From assembly GCA_000824825.2 (NCBI GenBank), contig LM655197.1:10080-47814 (forward strand): a stretch of DNA of 37,735 bases, read 5' to 3'. This DNA is from Mesorhizobium sp. ORS 3324 (GTDB lineage: Bacteria; Pseudomonadota; Alphaproteobacteria; Rhizobiales; Rhizobiaceae). The position numbers and the translations under genes are program-made. A model generated the notes under the pieces. That model saw only the letters and a list, made by a program, of their open reading frames with translations, was not told the DNA's origin and did no database searches. The stretch's first letter is position 1. Every line of letters begins with the position of its first letter. Positions 8,383 through 15,234 of this stretch are shown in pieces.

Positions 8383-9297
8383 TCACGCCGGCTGGGTTTG
8401 CGCCCTGGCGCGGGGCTGGCTCTGCGCCTTCGTCGTAATGAAGACGCCGGCGGTGATGATGGCCGCGCCCAGCCAAGTCAGCAGCTGATAATGCTCGCGG
8501 AGGAAGATCATGCCGGCAAAGAGCCCGACCGCTGCCGCCACATAGCCGATCTGGCTGAGATAGACCGGGCCGCCGACCGACTGCAGCCGGAAGAAGAAGG
8601 CAAACATCGCAGAGGCCGATGCGACCTGTCCGGCAGCTACAAGCGGCACGCCGCTGAGTGGCGTGAACGCCTGCCAGCCGAAAAGCGCCAGTATGCCGGC
8701 GAGAAGCAAGGTCGCCGCCGCCAGATGGCTGCCGACGGCAAGCTCTATCGGGCCTGTACCCTCGGGCCAGTCGACGGTTCGGTAGATGTTGCCGGCGGCG
8801 AGGCTGACCGGGATCAGCAGGCCGATCGCCACCCAGAAATAGTCGGCCGGCTGTCCGGCCTCGCCGCGCGTGAGCGCAACCATCACCGCGCCGATGAAGC
8901 CGACGGCAATGCCGGCAACGCCGAGCAGATTGGGGCTCCTGACGCCTAGCAGGATAGAGAACGCCAGCGTGATCACCGGCGAGAGCGTGAACATGATGCC
9001 CGTATAGCCCGCGCCGAGATGCGGAATGGCCGAGAACATCAACAGATTGGGAAAGGCGTAGGAGACCGCCGCGGTGACGAAGAAATAGCGCAGCTTCCGC
9101 GCCGTCAGCCGGATGCGCTGGCCGCCAAGCAGCAATGCACACAAAAGCACGCTGCCGGCGCCGAACGAGATGACGAAGGCCCAGACCATGGCGGGGACGC
9201 CGGCCGCCGTCCCGAGCTTGCCGAACGGCAGTGTCATGCCGAGCAATCCGCCGGTGACGGTCAGAAGGCCCAATGCCGAATCCCAGAGAAGTTTCAT
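8383..9297 (-). CDS. DMT-superfamily transporter (EamA family)
   Basis: A 304-residue hydrophobic protein with about ten predicted membrane helices in two EamA repeats, ending in a short basic and Gln-rich cytoplasmic tail. It resembles drug/metabolite exporters, and the sequence does not show the substrate. Its start faces a MarR-family gene, and the MarR-like operator overlaps its likely promoter (9347-9374). That suggests a ligand-induced exporter controlled by its neighbour. Confidence 0.85.
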   Translation of the reverse strand: MKLLWDSALGLLTVTGGLLGMTLPFGKLGTAAGVPAMVWAFVISFGAGSVLLCALLLGGQRIRLTARKLRYFFVTAAVSYAFPNLLMFSAIPHLGAGYTGIMFTLSPVITLAFSILLGVRSPNLLGVAGIAVGFIGAVMVALTRGEAGQPADYFWVAIGLLIPVSLAAGNIYRTVDWPEGTGPIELAVGSHLAAATLLLAGILALFGWQAFTPLSGVPLVAAGQVASASAMFAFFFRLQSVGGPVYLSQIGYVAAAVGLFAGMIFLREHYQLLTWLGAAIITAGVFITTKAQSQPRARAQTQPA

Positions 9298-9346
9298 CGG
9301 ATGGTTCCAGCTTTATCAGCGCTTGGCCGTTAGTCAGTCTTGCGAT

Positions 9347-9374
9347 AAGATAGCGCAAAGATTCTTAACGTCAA
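9347..9374 (-). promoter_or_regulatory. Probable promoter of the DMT transporter gene
   Basis: On the minus strand TTGACG (9374-9369) and TATCTT (9352-9347) are separated by 16 nt, a strong sigma-70-like match. The -35 box lies inside the palindrome at 9363-9376, which would let a bound regulator block RNA polymerase. Confidence 0.6.
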
Positions 9375-9376
9375 GA
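9363..9376. promoter_or_regulatory. Candidate MarR operator
   Basis: TCTTAACGTCAAGA is an imperfect palindrome (TCTTrACGTyAAGA, 12 of 14 positions symmetric) of the size and type bound by MarR proteins. It lies between the divergent transporter and marR-like genes, 18 nt before the latter's start. A second weaker palindrome, TCTTGCGATAAGA (9338-9350), lies beside it and could be a second site. Confidence 0.55.
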
Positions 9377-9394
9377 TACTTTACGGTGAGTCAT

Positions 9395-9880
9395 ATGGAT
9401 CGCGCAGGCAAAGCCATCGAGCAGTGGCGGAGCGAACGGCCGGACCTCGACGTGTCGCCGATGGGGGTGATCGGGCGGCTGAACGAAGCGTCCTCGCTGA
9501 TCGCGCGCGACCGCCTGGCGCCGGTCTTCGCCCGCTTCGGCCTGCAGCATGGCGAATTCGACGTGCTGGCGACGCTGCGCCGCTCCGGCGCGCCTTACGC
9601 GCTGACGCCGACCGAACTTTACGAGGCGACGATGGTGACCTCCGGCGCCATGACCGCCCGCCTCGACCGGCTGGAAAAGGCCGGCCTGATCCGGCGCGCG
9701 CCGCATCCGAGCGACCGCCGCGGCGTGGTTGTCGAGCTCACCGCGAAAGGCCGCGAATTGATTGACGAGGCGCTGACCGCCCATGTCGCCAACGAGCACC
9801 AGATCCTTTCAGGTCTGACGAGCGAAGACCGGGAGACGCTCGCAAAATTGCTGGAAAAACTGATCGGAAGCCTAAGCTAG
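9395..9880 (+). CDS. MarR-family transcriptional regulator
   Basis: A 161-residue winged-helix regulator. The central DNA-binding part runs about 50-125, with TPTELYEATMVTSGAMTARLDRLEKAGLI as the helix-turn-helix and PHPSDRRGVVVELTAKG as the wing. The flanking helices form the dimer interface. I chose the ATG at 9395 because it follows the operator-bearing intergenic region; the open frame extends upstream but runs into the divergent transporter gene. It most likely represses the transporter and itself; the ligand is unknown. Confidence 0.9.
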   Translation: MDRAGKAIEQWRSERPDLDVSPMGVIGRLNEASSLIARDRLAPVFARFGLQHGEFDVLATLRRSGAPYALTPTELYEATMVTSGAMTARLDRLEKAGLIRRAPHPSDRRGVVVELTAKGRELIDEALTAHVANEHQILSGLTSEDRETLAKLLEKLIGSLS

Positions 9881-9887
9881 CCGCGAC

Positions 9888-10313
9888 TCAGTGCCGATCT
9901 TCGGGAAAGCTCGGGATCGGCATGAACTCGACGCCGTCCTCGGCCAGGCTTTGCGCCTCCTCCGGCGTCGCCTCGCCATAGATGCCGCGCGGATCGGTCT
10001 CGCCGAAATGGATCTTGCGCGCTTCCTCGGCGAACTTGTCGCCGACATAGTCGGCGTTCTCGCGCACCTTGTCGGCCAGCGCCTTGAGCTGCGCCAGCGC
10101 CTGCTTCTGCGCCTCGCCCATGGCGAGCGCCATCTTTTCTTGGCTCCGCGAGGTGGAGACGGCGGGCGCCATCAGCGCCTTCTCGACCTTGTGCGAGCCG
10201 CAGGTCGGGCAGTCGACGAAGCCGCGCTTCTTCTGGGTGTCGAAGTCGTCATTGCTGCGGAACCAGGCCTCGAACTCGTGCTCGTGCTCACAGATAAGCG
10301 AAAAGCGGATCAA
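9888..10313 (-). CDS. DUF1178 family protein
   Basis: A 141-residue protein of the proteobacterial DUF1178 family. It starts with a zinc-ribbon-like segment (Cys8 with a following EHEHEFE, then CPTC at 35-38), followed by a charged helical middle and the conserved EEARKIHFGE and RGIYGEAT near the end. The function is unknown to me. The start is TTG at 10313, in the overlap TTGA with the stop of the upstream amidase gene and behind AGGGG. This implies translational coupling. It is the last gene of the comF-grxC-nit-DUF1178 run. Confidence 0.88.
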   Translation of the reverse strand: MIRFSLICEHEHEFEAWFRSNDDFDTQKKRGFVDCPTCGSHKVEKALMAPAVSTSRSQEKMALAMGEAQKQALAQLKALADKVRENADYVGDKFAEEARKIHFGETDPRGIYGEATPEEAQSLAEDGVEFMPIPSFPEDRH

Positions 10314-11176
10314 GAGGCTGCACCCCTAAGACGCGGCGCCTCGCCCTCGCCGGCATTGATGCTGAAATCCCGCGCGTTCTTGAGATTGGGGATCTTGCGG
10401 CGCGCGGCGAGCGACTGCGCCGGATCGATCTCGGCGACGATCACATCGGGTTCGTCATGCGCGGCTTCGGCAATGATGCGCCCCCACGGGTCGACGATCA
10501 GCGAATGACCATAGGTCTCGCGGCCATCCTCATGCAGGCCGCCCTGCGCGGCTGCGATGACATAGGCGCCGTTCTCGATGGCGCGTGCCCTAAGCAGCAC
10601 ATGCCAATGCGCCTCGCCGGTCTGGCGGGTGAAGGCGGCAGGCACCGAAAGCACGTCGGCGCCGGCCAGTGCCTCGGCGCGGAACAGCTGCGGGAAGCGC
10701 AGGTCGTAGCAGACGGCAAAGCCCAGTCTCACGCCATCGATCGCGGTGACGACGGCCTCCTTGCCCGGCTCGTAGGAGGCGGATTCGCGCCAGCTTTCGC
10801 CATTGTCGAGATCGACATCGAACATGTGGATCTTGTCGTAGTTGGCGAGCGTGGTGCCGTCGGGGGCGAACAGGAACGCGCGGTTGGCAAGCTTGCCGTC
10901 GGCGCGCAGGATGGCCGTCGAGCCGACATGCAGGAAGATGCCGAGTTCCTTGGCGAGCCCCCGCGCCGTCGAAACGACGATGTCCTTGTCCTCGGTGGTG
11001 AAGGCGGCCGCCTGCTTGTCGCGGACGAGCGCGCCGGTCATTTCCGGCGTCTGGACATAGGTCGCGCCCCGGCTCGCGGCCTCGCGCACCAGCCGTTCCA
11101 TATCAGCCGCGTTGCGGTCCGGGCTGGTGCCTGAACGCATCTGCACTGCCGCCGCCTTGAAGGAACCCATCGTCAT
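10310..11176 (-). CDS. Carbon-nitrogen hydrolase (Nit/amidase-like)
   Basis: A 288-residue nitrilase-superfamily enzyme with the full catalytic triad: Glu45 (PEMTG), Lys115 (YDKIHMFD) and Cys156 (CYDLRFPQLF). The motif set is that of the Nit1/Nit2 branch, whose members hydrolyse omega-amides or deaminated glutathione, so repair of deaminated glutathione is a reasonable guess beside a glutaredoxin gene. The first ATG (11176) overlaps the grxC stop by 4 nt (ATGA). A second ATG two codons on is possible. It also overlaps DUF1178 by 4 nt. Confidence 0.9.
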   Translation of the reverse strand: MTMGSFKAAAVQMRSGTSPDRNAADMERLVREAASRGATYVQTPEMTGALVRDKQAAAFTTEDKDIVVSTARGLAKELGIFLHVGSTAILRADGKLANRAFLFAPDGTTLANYDKIHMFDVDLDNGESWRESASYEPGKEAVVTAIDGVRLGFAVCYDLRFPQLFRAEALAGADVLSVPAAFTRQTGEAHWHVLLRARAIENGAYVIAAAQGGLHEDGRETYGHSLIVDPWGRIIAEAAHDEPDVIVAEIDPAQSLAARRKIPNLKNARDFSINAGEGEAPRLRGAAS

Positions 11177-11436
11177 CTCCCGTTGGCAAGCAGCATGTCC
11201 AGCCGGCCCTGCGCCTCCAGTTCATGGAGGTCGTCGCAGCCGCCGACATGCGTTTCGCCGATGAAAATCTGCGGAAAAGTGGTTCGCCCTTGCGCCTTGG
11301 ATATCATTTCCCGGCGCAGTTCCGGCGAGAACGAAGCATCGTGCTCGGTATAGGCCACACCCTTGCGGTCGAGCAGCCGCTTGGCGGCGGTACAGTAGCC
11401 GCACATCATCCGGGTGTAGATCGTCACGTCGACCAT
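11173..11436 (-). CDS. grxC: Glutaredoxin 3
   Basis: An 87-residue dithiol glutaredoxin that reduces disulfides with glutathione. The active site is CGYC (12-15), with Gly where the classical motif has Pro. The cis-Pro segment TTFPQIFIG and the GG-CDDL glutathione-binding region are present. It starts 69 nt downstream of comF and overlaps the amidase gene by 4 nt. Confidence 0.95.
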   Translation of the reverse strand: MVDVTIYTRMMCGYCTAAKRLLDRKGVAYTEHDASFSPELRREMISKAQGRTTFPQIFIGETHVGGCDDLHELEAQGRLDMLLANGR

Positions 11437-11505
11437 TAGTCAGTCATCCTGCCGATGCATGTCGCCCAACGGTTGCGGGACAACGGCGTGCACCAAAATA
11501 AAACC

Positions 11506-12261
11506 CTATATAGTCGTGGACTCATCGGCCCGAAAGTCCCCCGGCAGGACGCGGGCGAAGGTCAGCACGTCGACCGCTCGGGCGCCGCCCCTCTTCAGCG
11601 CCTTGGCAACCGCCCGCACGGTGGCGCCGGTGGTGTAGACGTCGTCGATGACGAGCACCCTGCGGCCGGCGATCTCGATCTCGGCTTCGGGCGGGACGCG
11701 GAAGGCGGCGCGCACATTCTCCTCGCGCTCGTGCCGCTCCAGCCCGACCTGCTGGCGCGTGAGTTTTACGCGCCTGACTGCGGTTGGTGAGAAGGGCAAG
11801 CCGCCGAGCTTCGATACCGACCGGGCCAGCTCCGCCGACTGGTTGAACTGCCTGCGAAAGAAACGGCGCCAGTGCAGCGGCACCGGCACCACCACGTCGG
11901 CTTCGGCGATCAGTTCCGCGCCGGCGCGCATCATCCAGCGCGCCATCCATGGCGCGAGATCCGTGCGGTCCTGGTATTTCAACCCTTGCACCATCTGGCG
12001 CGCCACGCCCGAATAGACGACAGCCGCTCGCGCCCGCTCGAAAGGCGGCGGGTCGGCGATCGCCTCGGCGGAAAGGAAGCCATCGCCCATATCGTGGGTG
12101 AAGGGCGTGCCCATGACCGGACACCAGGGCTTCTCCAGCAGCCGGAGCTTCGGCCAGCAGGCACCGCACAGTACGCCGGGCTGCGAGACGTGGCGGCGAC
12201 AGCCGGCGCAGACCGGCGGGAACAACAGGCGTGCCGGCCAGCCGAGCGCTTGCCGCGCCAT
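11506..12261 (-). CDS. ComF family protein (phosphoribosyltransferase fold)
   Basis: A 251-residue ComF/GntX-like protein. The N-terminal zinc-finger-like region has CAGC (18-21) and CGAC (32-35). The C-terminal half is a type I phosphoribosyltransferase fold with the PRPP-binding VLVIDDVYTTGATV loop. ComF aids DNA uptake in competent bacteria, but in rhizobia its role is unclear. The open frame extends to 12801 through the opposite-strand methyltransferase gene. I chose ATG 12261 because AAGGA lies 3 nt upstream and the zinc-finger region then sits near the N-terminus as in the family. First gene of the run to DUF1178. Confidence 0.88.
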   Translation of the reverse strand: MARQALGWPARLLFPPVCAGCRRHVSQPGVLCGACWPKLRLLEKPWCPVMGTPFTHDMGDGFLSAEAIADPPPFERARAAVVYSGVARQMVQGLKYQDRTDLAPWMARWMMRAGAELIAEADVVVPVPLHWRRFFRRQFNQSAELARSVSKLGGLPFSPTAVRRVKLTRQQVGLERHEREENVRAAFRVPPEAEIEIAGRRVLVIDDVYTTGATVRAVAKALKRGGARAVDVLTFARVLPGDFRADESTTI

Positions 12262-12370
12262 GTCCTTGACCGCGATGGTCTTGATCTTGCGCACCGGATC
12301 GGCCACGTGAAATGAAACCCCACGGCACCATAGCATCAGTCCAACCGCCGCGGACAACAGGAATAGCCCA

Positions 12371-13243
12371 TTGCAGCCCTTGATCGACACCGAGCTCTGG
12401 CTTGCGCGCAAGCGCCGGGCAATGGCGCGCCCTATCGAAGGCGCCGATTTCCTGATGCGGCGCGCGGCGGACGACCTTGCCCACCGGCTGGGCGCCGTCG
12501 AGCGCAGGTTCGCCAAGGCGGCGGCGCTGTTTTGCCAGACATCAGCAGCAACCGAAGTGCTCGCCGAAAGCGGCAAGGTCGCCGATATCGTTCGCGTGGA
12601 GACTGACAGTGCGTTCCTTGCCGGCGACCCCGGCGTCGTAGTGCCCCCGGAAACCGTGCCCTTCGAAGCCGGGAGCCTCGATCTCGCAGTTTCTCTGCTG
12701 TCGCTGCAGGCGATGAACGACGTTCCGGGCGTGCTGGCGCAGATCCGCCGCGCGCTGAAGCCCGACGGACTGTTCCTCGGCGCCCTTGCCGGCGCCGGCA
12801 CGCTTGCGGAGCTGCGCGAGAGCCTGCTTGCCGCCGAGACCGAGCTTCATGGCGGCGCCAGCCCACGCGTGCTTCCGTTCACCGATGTGCGCGACGCCGG
12901 CGCGCTGCTGCAGCGTGCGGGCCTGGCGCTGCCGGTCGCCGATGTCGAGACGGTCACGGTGCGCTACGATTCGCTGTTTAGCCTTGCCGCCGATCTGCGC
13001 GCGATGGGCGAGACCAGCCCGCTTGTCGACCGCAGCCGGCGGCCGGCCACCAGGCGGCTGTTCGCCCGGGCCGCCGAAATCTACGCCGAACGGTTTTCGG
13101 ACCCGGACGGCCGCGTCCGGGCGAGCTTTTCGATCGTGTGGATGTCCGGCTGGGCGCCCGACGCATCGCAGCAGAAGCCTCTCAAGCCCGGCTCGGCCAA
13201 GGTCTCGCTGAAGACGATCCTGGAAAACCCGCGGGAGCGTTGA
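12371..13243 (+). CDS. SAM methyltransferase-fold protein, BioC/NDUFAF5-like
   Basis: A 290-residue protein of the alphaproteobacterial family related to BioC and to the mitochondrial complex I factor NDUFAF5. The N-terminus (ARKRRAMARPIEGADFLMRRAADDL) and the middle (LDLAVSLLSLQAMNDVPGVLAQIRRALKPDGLFLGALAGAGTL, about 103-145) fit well. The usual GxGxG SAM motif is not visible where expected (about 52-64), so SAM binding may be altered. The start is TTG 12371; ATG 12422 is the alternative. It is divergent from comF with 109 bp between starts. Confidence 0.8.
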   Translation: MQPLIDTELWLARKRRAMARPIEGADFLMRRAADDLAHRLGAVERRFAKAAALFCQTSAATEVLAESGKVADIVRVETDSAFLAGDPGVVVPPETVPFEAGSLDLAVSLLSLQAMNDVPGVLAQIRRALKPDGLFLGALAGAGTLAELRESLLAAETELHGGASPRVLPFTDVRDAGALLQRAGLALPVADVETVTVRYDSLFSLAADLRAMGETSPLVDRSRRPATRRLFARAAEIYAERFSDPDGRVRASFSIVWMSGWAPDASQQKPLKPGSAKVSLKTILENPRER

Positions 13244-13264
13244 CCATCCCGCCTCCGACCGGCG

Positions 13265-13447
13265 TCATTGGAAGGCTTGGACCAGCCTGCTGCTATTGTC
13301 GCTGAACAGCCATTGGAGCGCATCGGCGGCCTTTCCCACGCCCGCGACGATGGCAAGCGACAGCACCGCGGCAATCAGGCCGTATTCGATGGCCGTGGCG
13401 CCCGATTCATCTTTCACGAATTGCTGCAGCAGGTTTGTCATGGTCAT
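13265..13447 (-). CDS. Flp family type IVb pilin
   Basis: A 60-residue prepilin (58 if the second ATG at 13441 is used). A short basic leader with DESG is followed by the cleavage site, Gly then ATAIEYGLIAAVL. The mature protein has the Glu5-Tyr6 pair typical of Flp pilins and one hydrophobic helix. Flp subunits form Tad pili used for surface attachment. No tad or cpa assembly genes are nearby, so it must rely on a locus elsewhere or be an extra subunit. Confidence 0.93.
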   Translation of the reverse strand: MTMTNLLQQFVKDESGATAIEYGLIAAVLSLAIVAGVGKAADALQWLFSDNSSRLVQAFQ

Positions 13448-13551
13448 CGATCCCTCTTGGCGGGAACCATAGTGCCTACCCGTTAAGAAAGGTTAACGGC
13501 AAAAGCTTAACAGCCGATGAAACAGCCTTAGCCGGTGAATTTCTTAACCAA

Positions 13552-13869
13552 TTAGCAGTCGCCATGGCGGCTGCCATCGTTGCGGATCACACAGATGGAG
13601 CTCGGCAGCGGCTGCAGCACGCTTCGCCGCAGCGTGTAGGTGTCATGGCGGCCGATGGAGCCGGTGCTGGTCATGTCGAGCCCACTGGCAAAACCGTCCC
13701 GCACGCTTTGCGAGCGCGTCTGGCTGTCGAGGAAAGGCGTCGCGATCAGCGCCAGCGCCACCGCGGCCGACCCGAACAGCAGCGTGATCCGCAAAATGCC
13801 CATGCCGGCATCGGCGGCGCGGAAACTGCGATCGGGCCGGATCGAGTCCCAATCTCTCTCGATGCTCAT
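13552..13869 (-). CDS. Small membrane protein, unrecognised
   Basis: A 105-residue protein I do not recognise. It has a charged N-terminus (MSIERDWDSIRPDRSFRAAD), one membrane helix at about 27-48 (ILRITLLFGSAAVALALI) and an exported-looking C-terminus with two cysteines. The ATG at 13869 is preceded by GGAG, and the longer frame upstream lacks support. It is about 100 nt upstream of the Flp pilin on the same strand, so a link to pilus biology is possible but unproven. Confidence 0.6.
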   Translation of the reverse strand: MSIERDWDSIRPDRSFRAADAGMGILRITLLFGSAAVALALIATPFLDSQTRSQSVRDGFASGLDMTSTGSIGRHDTYTLRRSVLQPLPSSICVIRNDGSRHGDC

Positions 13870-14038
13870 GGAATGGCTCCAAACAAGCGACCGCCGCACG
13901 GGCGGCTTTGCTTCAATCTTCCATGCCGAGATAAATCTTCCATTAACGCTGCCTAAAGCAGGCGAGGTAACGACGGCTGAAGCCAGGAAAGTGCTGGCGG
14001 CTTTCCGTCTGGAATTGCGTAAAAACGAAATAATTAGA

Positions 14039-14458
14039 TCACAAGAGATCAATGAGGAACTGGATGAGCGGCGCGTCCGCCGGCGGCATCGGATAGTCGC
14101 GCATCTGGCGCGGCCTGACCCATTTCAGGCCCTGCCCTTCCCTCGGCTCAGCGATGCCGCGGAAGCGCCGGCAGATGTAGAGCGGCATCAGCAGGTGGAA
14201 ATCGTCATAGCTGTGGCTGGCGAAGGTGAGCGGTGCCAGGCATGGGATCTCGGTCTCGACGCCAAGCTCTTCATGGAGCTCCCGGACCAGGCATTCCTCG
14301 GGCGTCTCGCCGGGCTCGACCTTGCCGCCCGGAAACTCCCATAAGCCGGCGAGCTGCTTGCCCTGAGGGCGCTGCGCCAGAAGCACGCGCCTGTCGGCGT
14401 CGACCAGCGCGCAGGCCGCGACGAGAAGCAGGCGCTTTCCGGGTTTGATCTCGCTCAT
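14039..14458 (-). CDS. mutT: 8-oxo-dGTP diphosphatase / (d)CTP pyrophosphatase, MutT type
   Basis: A 139-residue Nudix hydrolase that most likely removes oxidised dGTP from the nucleotide pool. The Nudix box is complete at 45-67 (G, five residues, E51, then REL-H-EELGV). The start LVAACALVDADRRVLLAQRP and the C-terminal WVRP and DAPLIQFL are typical of MutT. ATG 14458 overlaps the stop of the GNAT gene by 4 nt. It is the last gene of argJ-GNAT-mutT. Confidence 0.92.
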   Translation of the reverse strand: MSEIKPGKRLLLVAACALVDADRRVLLAQRPQGKQLAGLWEFPGGKVEPGETPEECLVRELHEELGVETEIPCLAPLTFASHSYDDFHLLMPLYICRRFRGIAEPREGQGLKWVRPRQMRDYPMPPADAPLIQFLIDLL

Positions 14459-15234
14459 GCGCCCGGCGGCCGACGATAATGGTAGCGGTAGACTTCCTCG
14501 AAGCCCAGCGACCGATACAGAGAGAGCGCCGGGACATTGCCGGCCTCGACCTGCAGCCAGGCTTCGCGCGCGCCGCGCAGCCTGGCCCATTTCAGCGCCG
14601 ATAAGATGAGGTTGCGGCCATGGCCCTTGTTGCGCGCCGACTTCTCGGTGGCGACCTCGAACAGTCCAGCGAGATCGCCGTCATGGACGCAGATCAGCGT
14701 CGCAAGCGCCTCGTTGCCGTCTTCGAGCGCGAACAACCCGGCTTCCGGCTGTATGGCGCCGATGACCTCCGACAGGCCGGGCCGCAGCGCGACGTCCGAG
14801 CCGCTGGTCCTGATCGCCGCGCCGATGAAACGGCTGATATCCTTGAGCGGAATCTGGTCCATCGCGGCGTCGAGCTCAGCCTCCTTGAGCGGCAGCCGCA
14901 TCACCAGCGATTCGTCGAACCGGCTCCAGCCCGCCTCGTCGAGATGCTTCGACAGCACCCGTCCCGAAAGCGGCGACATCCGAAAGGTCAGCGGCCGGCC
15001 GTAGGCGTCGAAGCGGCGGCTGGCGCGCACGATGCGCTCGGCAATGTGCTGGGTGTCGCCCGGATCGAGCGGATTGACCGAATTGAGCCGCTTTGCCGGA
15101 TGGCCGGCCGTCAGCCGCACCACCCACGTCCCGTCATAATGGACGGCCGCCGCCGGCCAGGCGCGAAAGCCCGCCGCCTCGTAGCGGCGCACGATCGCGA
15201 GCACGCTTGCCGGATGTCCGGACACGTTCGCCAT
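14455..15234 (-). CDS. GNAT family N-acetyltransferase
   Basis: A 259-residue protein. The C-terminal half (about 160-255) is a clear GNAT domain with the acetyl-CoA loop RNKGHGRNLI (201-210) and the late NVPALSLYRSLGF (233-245). The N-terminal half (about 1-140) looks like a second, degenerate domain starting at VLAIVRRYEAAGFRAWPA. Its ATG shares one base with the argJ stop (TGATG), and it overlaps mutT by 4 nt. The acceptor is unknown. The fixed link to argJ is common in rhizobia, but I cannot infer an arginine role from sequence. Confidence 0.88.
   Translation of the reverse strand: MANVSGHPASVLAIVRRYEAAGFRAWPAAAVHYDGTWVVRLTAGHPAKRLNSVNPLDPGDTQHIAERIVRASRRFDAYGRPLTFRMSPLSGRVLSKHLDEAGWSRFDESLVMRLPLKEAELDAAMDQIPLKDISRFIGAAIRTSGSDVALRPGLSEVIGAIQPEAGLFALEDGNEALATLICVHDGDLAGLFEVATEKSARNKGHGRNLILSALKWARLRGAREAWLQVEAGNVPALSLYRSLGFEEVYRYHYRRPPGA

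Noticed and set aside
12262..12801. Upstream extension of the comF frame
   Set aside because: It runs through the opposite-strand methyltransferase gene and is Ser/Arg/Ala-rich. The ATG at 12261 has a ribosome-binding site and gives normal ComF length.
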